Assembly: GCA_024760525.1 (NCBI GenBank)
Contig: CP060499.1
Span: 124,001 to 188,000, forward strand
DNA from: Nitrospira sp.
Lineage (GTDB): Bacteria > Nitrospirota > Nitrospiria > Nitrospirales > Nitrospiraceae
Direction: 5' to 3'
Length of the DNA: 64,000 bases
Part shown: positions 59,598 through 64,000 of the stretch, piece after piece
Position numbering within the stretch: position 1 is the first letter of the stretch
Layout: every line of letters begins with the position of its first letter
Position numbers and translations under genes: made by a program
The notes under the pieces: model-generated
Told to the model about the DNA's origin: nothing
Seen by the model: only the letters and a program-made list of their open reading frames with translations
Database searches by the model: none

Positions 59598-62327
59598 ATG
59601 GAGAGCGGAACCCCCGCGTTAAAGGAAACGGTGTCGAAGACGCCGTGGCACCAATTGGAAGCGATGGCTGTGGCCGCAGCGCTCCGCACGGATTGCAAGG
59701 TCGGCCTCAGCGTGGAAGAGGCCCACCGACGAACGCAAGAAGGACCCAACGAACTACCTGAAGCTCCTCCTCCCTCCTTGCTGAAACTCTTTGTCTCGCA
59801 ATTCACCAGTCTTATCGTCTGGGTGCTGATAGGAGCCGCGGTCGTGTCCGGTTTGCTGGAAGACTGGATCGATGCGGCGGCAATTCTGGCCATCGTCTTT
59901 CTCAATGGTTTGCTCGGATTCGTGCAGGAGTTCCGAGCCGAACGATCGTTGGCGGCCCTGCGCAAAATGTCTATCGCAATGGCCCGCGTCATCCGCGACG
60001 GCGCGCTCCAATCCATCCCGGCACGAGATCTGGTGAAAGGGGACCTCATCACCCTCGAGGCGGGTGATCGCATTCCGGCGGATGCGCGTCTATTCCATAC
60101 GGCGAATCTTCGAGCTCAAGAAGCCTCACTCACCGGTGAATCAACGCCCGTGCAAAAACAAGCGGATCGGCTCGATGCCGTCGCGGTGCCACTGGCCGAT
60201 CAAAGCAACATGGTGTTTATGGGAACCGTGGCCGTATCCGGTAAGGCCCATGGGTTGGTGGTGGCGACAGGTCTCGGTACGGAACTGGGTCGGATCGCCG
60301 CCATGATTCAGAAGGCGGCGGAGGCGGAACGTGCCGAGACTCCGCTGCAGCGCCGGTTGGAACAATTTGGCCATACACTTTTGTGGCTCGCGATCGGCGT
60401 GATTACAGTGGTATTTGCTCTAGGGTCTCTCCGGGGTGAGCCGCTGGTGGAGATGTTTCTCATATCGGTGAGTCTCGCTGTGGCGGCCGTACCAGAAGGC
60501 CTTCCCGCCGTGGTCACCATCACATTGGCTTTGGGTGTGACCCGGATGGCCAGGCGACATGCCCTGATTCGGAAACTCCCCGCCGTTGAAACGCTGGGTT
60601 CCGCCACGGTCATCTGCACCGACAAGACCGGCACCTTGACGAAGAACGAGATGACGGTCGCGTGCCTGATTGTGGACAATTCCCGCTTCGACGTGACCGG
60701 AGAGGGATATGAGCCGTCCGGGGAGATCCGTCCCGTACACCGCAGTCATCCACCATCATTCCTTCCAGCAGGCATGAGTCAGCTGCTCACTGCGGCAGTC
60801 CTCTGCAACGGTGCGGCATTGCGACAAGAGAACGGAATCTGGCAGGTCGTCGGCGATCCGACCGAAGGGGCGCTGCTGGTGGCAGCGGCGAAGGCCGGCC
60901 TCACGAAAGATGAACTGGAACGCCGGGCGCCGCTGGAACGAGAAGTGCCGTTCGATGCCGATCGCAAGATGATGACGATCATCCGCCGGACTGAGCAGGG
61001 CAGCATGGCCTACAGCAAAGGAGCGCCGGATGTCTTGCTGAAGCGTTGTTCCGGTCGCCTGACGCTGGATGGCCGCACCGAACAATTGGATGAAGGGCAT
61101 CGCCGGCTGATCGCTGATACCAACTCGTCGCTGGCGCGGCAAGCCCTCCGCGTATTGGGTGTCGCCCATCGTCCTCTTGACCGAGCGGCGGGGGGGGCGG
61201 AGGAGGTCGAGCGCGATCTGGTCTTTCTCGGTCTCTTCGCGATGAAGGATCCCTTGCGACCCGAAGCGACGGAGGCGGTGCGCCTTTGCCGGGAGGCCGG
61301 TATCCGAACTGCCATGATCACAGGAGATCACAAGGACACAGCCGTCGCGATCGCTCGTGAGTTGGGCCTGCATCGCGATGAGACGGTGGCATTGTCCGGG
61401 CTCGAGCTCGATGGCTTGACCGACGAACAACTGGCGCAACGCGTCGAGCGCGTGAGCGTGTATGCCCGTGTCTCAGCTGAACACAAGCTGCGCATCGTCG
61501 AGGCCTGGAAACGTCGCGGGGCAATCGTTGCGATGACGGGAGACGGCGTGAACGACGCGCCGGCGGTTAAAGCCGCGGATATCGGCGTGGCCATGGGGCT
61601 GGCTGGGACGGATGTGACAAAAGAAGCGGCCGATATGGTCATCACGGATGACAATTTCGCGTCGATTGCGGCCGCGGTGGAGGAAGGCCGCGGCGTCTTC
61701 GACAACATCAGAAAAACGGTCCACTTCCTCTTGTCGTGCAACGTCAGCGAAGTGCTCGTGATGTTGTTTGCCGCACTCGTCGGCTTACCGCTTCCGCTTC
61801 TGCCCATTCAGATCCTCTGGATGAATCTTGTGACCGACGGGTTCCCAGCCTTGGCGCTTGCGGCTGATCCGAAAGCTCCGGATCTCATGAGTCAGCCACC
61901 CCGAAGGCCGGAGACGAAGCTGCTTGATCGGGGACGACTGTTGGCAATTGGGGCAGAAGGGGTGATGTTGGCGGTCATCGCAGTGAGCGTATTTGCATAC
62001 AGTTTATTTGTCTGGGAACAGCCGATTGATCAGGCCCGCACCGTGACGTTCACCGTGATGGTCGTTACGCAACTGGTGCACGCCTTCAATTGCCGGAGTG
62101 ATCGCTGGTCGCTTTTTCGGCTTGGGCTGGCCACCAACCATTCCCTCGTGCTCGCGTTCTTCGTATCGCTAGGCGCTCAACTGGCCATCCTCACCATTCC
62201 GGCTGCCGCGCCGATTTTCAAAATCGCTCCGGTACCCCTCGAATCTTGGGAACTGATGGTCTCCATGGGGCTGCTCACCTTGGTCGCGATGGAAGCAGTT
62301 AAGTGGTGGAAACAGCGAGTGAAATAG
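59598..62327 (+). CDS. P-type cation-transporting ATPase (Ca2+-ATPase/PMA-related group)
   Basis: This is a 909-residue transporter. It has an N-terminal cation-ATPase domain (VGLSVEEAHRRTQEGPNEL), the actuator motif SLTGES, and the transmembrane-4 motif VPEGLPAVVTITLALG. The phosphorylation motif ICTDKTGTLTKNEMT has Asp 342. The nucleotide-binding KGAPDVLLKRC and the hinge TGDGVNDAPAVKAADIG follow. PEGLP in M4 is typical of type-II pumps; the ion could be Ca2+ or another divalent cation. Confidence 0.9.
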   Translation: MESGTPALKETVSKTPWHQLEAMAVAAALRTDCKVGLSVEEAHRRTQEGPNELPEAPPPSLLKLFVSQFTSLIVWVLIGAAVVSGLLEDWIDAAAILAIVFLNGLLGFVQEFRAERSLAALRKMSIAMARVIRDGALQSIPARDLVKGDLITLEAGDRIPADARLFHTANLRAQEASLTGESTPVQKQADRLDAVAVPLADQSNMVFMGTVAVSGKAHGLVVATGLGTELGRIAAMIQKAAEAERAETPLQRRLEQFGHTLLWLAIGVITVVFALGSLRGEPLVEMFLISVSLAVAAVPEGLPAVVTITLALGVTRMARRHALIRKLPAVETLGSATVICTDKTGTLTKNEMTVACLIVDNSRFDVTGEGYEPSGEIRPVHRSHPPSFLPAGMSQLLTAAVLCNGAALRQENGIWQVVGDPTEGALLVAAAKAGLTKDELERRAPLEREVPFDADRKMMTIIRRTEQGSMAYSKGAPDVLLKRCSGRLTLDGRTEQLDEGHRRLIADTNSSLARQALRVLGVAHRPLDRAAGGAEEVERDLVFLGLFAMKDPLRPEATEAVRLCREAGIRTAMITGDHKDTAVAIARELGLHRDETVALSGLELDGLTDEQLAQRVERVSVYARVSAEHKLRIVEAWKRRGAIVAMTGDGVNDAPAVKAADIGVAMGLAGTDVTKEAADMVITDDNFASIAAAVEEGRGVFDNIRKTVHFLLSCNVSEVLVMLFAALVGLPLPLLPIQILWMNLVTDGFPALALAADPKAPDLMSQPPRRPETKLLDRGRLLAIGAEGVMLAVIAVSVFAYSLFVWEQPIDQARTVTFTVMVVTQLVHAFNCRSDRWSLFRLGLATNHSLVLAFFVSLGAQLAILTIPAAAPIFKIAPVPLESWELMVSMGLLTLVAMEAVKWWKQRVK

Positions 62328-62817
62328 CCCCTATCAACTGGTTAGATGAGGATGAGCAGGTGCTTTCCCGAGTTCAACCCTTCCGATCTACCTAGTCTCT
62401 TCCAAGCAGACTGTAGGGAAGTGAAAACGGTTCTTCAGAGGCCGCCTGGTCAGACTGACACGGATTCACTGACAAACATGGGTTTATGAATCTCCACGGT
62501 GAGTGGCCCGGATGGTGCAGGAATTCAGGATGTAGGATGAGGGGGTGGGATATGAGTAATACCGGTTCCAAGTCAGACACCAGCCATCCATCGGCAAACG
62601 AAGGGGATTGAATAAAGCCGAAATAATGGATTACTGTTAAGGCGAGATGTTTATCTGAAAGTCGGCAAACAATACTTAATCTACCAAGACTTCGGCGTTC
62701 AGAACAACGGACAAAACTATCGAGTGAGACAGAATATTTGTCCAGTGTTCTCCCGATGTCGGTCGAGGCACAATAGGCGAGACAAGAATGCATAATACGC
62801 TCAGTAAGGGCCAAGCG
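62328..62817. other. Intergenic region, 490 bases, lower GC
   Basis: No gene is recognised. A 19-codon plus-strand frame starting MSNTGSK is the only short frame with a plausible start, and I do not call it. GGACAAA (near 62709) and TTTGTCC (near 62737) are inverted copies. The AT-richer sequence after 62600 is a likely promoter for the gene at 62818. Confidence 0.35.
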
Positions 62818-63654
62818 ATGGCTGATCGTACGGCAACGGTGAGCCGCCTGGAAGAGGTGGTATCGACGTCGGATGAGTTCGATCAGGTCGTTTCACAAGC
62901 GTTACCGAGTTTGTTGGATCGAGCGACGAGTTATACGAAGCGGTTCCTACGGGAAACCGGCCAGTGGAATGACGACATCGAGCACGAAAAATTCGCGTTG
63001 CGTTGGGGTTCGGAATACCTTGAACGTTTTCTTGTCTGTGGACGCAGCGAAGTTCCATGCCGGCCGTTGTTCCTGTTCGACTCATTGGTGGCCAAGCAGC
63101 ACAGCAAACCGGAACCGTTTTGTTATCACCCGGATTTACTGAGGCCGCTCGGCCGGTTTCTCGACGGGCTTGTCGCGCGGGCGGTCATCAGCCGTGACGC
63201 CCTTATCGCGTTGTATCGCCACTGTTACGGGTGGGGTGCAGGGGAAGTGATTGCGGTCACCGGACTGAATGGGTTGGAAAGCCAACGTATCTATAAGAAC
63301 TTCCGGCGCTGGCGTGAGAGCGGCTGGCAGCGTACGATGAATGAGGTGGGTCTGACCAAGACAGAGTTAACTGAGTTGAGTACCCAGCAGCAGCGCCATC
63401 GTCAACGATTCAACAGTGAGGCTGAACGGCTCATCCGGGTTGCCCAGGCACATTACCGAAAAAGTGAGCCGGATCATTACCCCTGCCTCTCACGGTCTCA
63501 ATGGGGAGAGATGTTCACTCAAGGGTATGGGTGTGATTACCGGATTTGGCATCTCGCGCTTTGTCTGGATTGCATGCAAGCGGCCTGGGGACTTGGGGTC
63601 AATGGATCGTTGAGCGGAGAAAAGCCACGTCTGGAATTGCAAGTTCGGCCGTAA
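62818..63654 (+). CDS. Unknown protein with a possible sigma-region-4-like segment
   Basis: This is a 278-residue soluble protein. The segment LIALYRHCYGWGAGEVIAVTGLNGLESQRIYKNFRRWR looks like a helix-turn-helix of the sigma-region-4 type. The N-terminal half has LLDRATSYTKRFLRE, FALRWGSEYLERF. The rest shows no familiar domain. An earlier ATG at 62788 is possible. It is followed nine bases later by another unknown gene with a strong ribosome binding site, so the two form an operon. Confidence 0.6.
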   Translation: MADRTATVSRLEEVVSTSDEFDQVVSQALPSLLDRATSYTKRFLRETGQWNDDIEHEKFALRWGSEYLERFLVCGRSEVPCRPLFLFDSLVAKQHSKPEPFCYHPDLLRPLGRFLDGLVARAVISRDALIALYRHCYGWGAGEVIAVTGLNGLESQRIYKNFRRWRESGWQRTMNEVGLTKTELTELSTQQQRHRQRFNSEAERLIRVAQAHYRKSEPDHYPCLSRSQWGEMFTQGYGCDYRIWHLALCLDCMQAAWGLGVNGSLSGEKPRLELQVRP

Positions 63655-63663
63655 GGAGGCTCT

Positions 63664-64000
63664 ATGAGTCACGAAGAGGATGTAGAAGTCTATCGATCAC
63701 AACTCCTTGAGTCGCTGAACAGTCGCCCCAGCCGCTCTACCCGCGACACATCGGATCCAATCCAAGTATATGTCAACGAGCGGCGTGTCGGGGTGCTTGA
63801 GGGTGCGAACATCGGTGCGACGCTGCACGTGCAGAGTCTTGAACGTATCGAGACAGTCCAGCTTCGGACCGAGGAAGGATCGCTCCTAGGCGGACTTGCC
63901 GCCCCTGAATATGGGTTCAGAACGGATCGTGTTCGGCTGTCTTCCGATGTCGTCGAACTGTGTGTTCATAATACGGCCCAAGGGGGATCACTCAGCGCAG
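63664..64000 (+). CDS. Unknown protein, partial (3' end outside window)
   Basis: The frame starts MSHEEDVEVYRSQLLESL at 63664 after TAAGGAGGCTCT and is open to the last base (112 codons visible). The visible part is soluble and includes QVYVNERRVGVLEGANIG. No family is recognised. Coupling to the preceding gene suggests a shared function. Confidence 0.6.
   Translation, partial: MSHEEDVEVYRSQLLESLNSRPSRSTRDTSDPIQVYVNERRVGVLEGANIGATLHVQSLERIETVQLRTEEGSLLGGLAAPEYGFRTDRVRLSSDVVELCVHNTAQGGSLSA

Noticed and set aside
62392..62814. 140-codon minus-strand frame before the last operon
   Set aside because: Composition is irregular and it covers the probable promoter of the plus-strand gene.
1..64000. 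CRISPR arrays, transposases or phage genes
   Set aside because: No regular repeat-spacer series and no recognisable transposase, integrase or phage protein was seen.

Overview
The window reads as a gene-dense chromosomal segment of a Gram-negative bacterium with a moderately high GC content. It carries the parts of a lipid-asymmetry (Mla) pathway, many lipoproteins and signal peptides, and an unusually large number of small c-type cytochromes. That mix, with a PAS-histidine-kinase/LuxR pair, DUF1207 and DUF1264 proteins, and intergenic elements that I recall from Nitrospira genomes, makes a Nitrospira-like member of the Nitrospirota my best guess. No 16S rRNA or other phylogenetic marker is present, so this is inference. 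I found no rRNA, tRNA, CRISPR array, transposase or phage gene.

Layout. 0-7.7 kb: the end of a phosphoketolase gene, a DUF1207 outer-membrane-type protein, FtsH, and an MCE/Mla-type transporter (permease with fused STAS domain, ATPase, MlaD, auxiliary lipoprotein). 7.8-18.0 kb, minus strand: a 3084-residue FAAL-NRPS megasynthase followed by its Sfp-type phosphopantetheinyl transferase. Together they predict an N-acylated dipeptide whose second residue is probably glycine. 18.1-30.4 kb, plus strand: a long run of c-type cytochromes mixed with redox-defence proteins (TsdA-like dihaem protein, OsmC, tetrahaem protein, DyP peroxidase, DsrE, Cu/Zn-SOD, Spy-like protein, cytochrome c'-like lipoprotein, hemerythrin, MDR oxidoreductase). 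30.4-34.2 kb, minus strand: a tight seven-gene stress operon (Hsp20, a 50-residue membrane protein, phosphoribosyltransferase, BCAM0308-type zinc-ribbon protein, NTF2-like exported protein, tandem UspA, cytochrome c).

34.6-45.3 kb: a small lipoprotein, a lipobox-bearing SPFH protein, MlaC overlapping dodecin, a four-PAS histidine kinase overlapping its response regulator, a small winged-helix-like protein, MlaA, a second UspA, glutathionyl-hydroquinone reductase, and two tiny paralogous membrane proteins ending in YKKSV. 45.5-49.9 kb: an HME-RND metal efflux pair with no outer-membrane channel. 50-56 kb: a TPR/SUMF1-like protein, a GNAT, a macro-domain protein, an M20 amidohydrolase, a GNAT-GNAT-cNMP fusion and two small proteins. 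56-59.3 kb: a duplicated short leader-like ORF, a four-CBS protein, two small L7/L12-like membrane proteins, and a second NTF2-like exported protein. 59.6-62.3 kb: a P-type cation ATPase. 62.8 kb to the end: an unknown protein with a possible sigma-region-4-like helix, followed by a partial unknown gene.

How it fits together: envelope maintenance (FtsH, Mla, SPFH), periplasmic electron transfer and oxidant defence, metal and cation export, and general stress (Hsp20, UspA, dodecin, CBS) dominate. The most novel material is the FAAL-NRPS, whose thioesterase has a cysteine in the nucleophile position and whose first condensation domain lacks the catalytic histidine. The paralogous micro-protein families come next.
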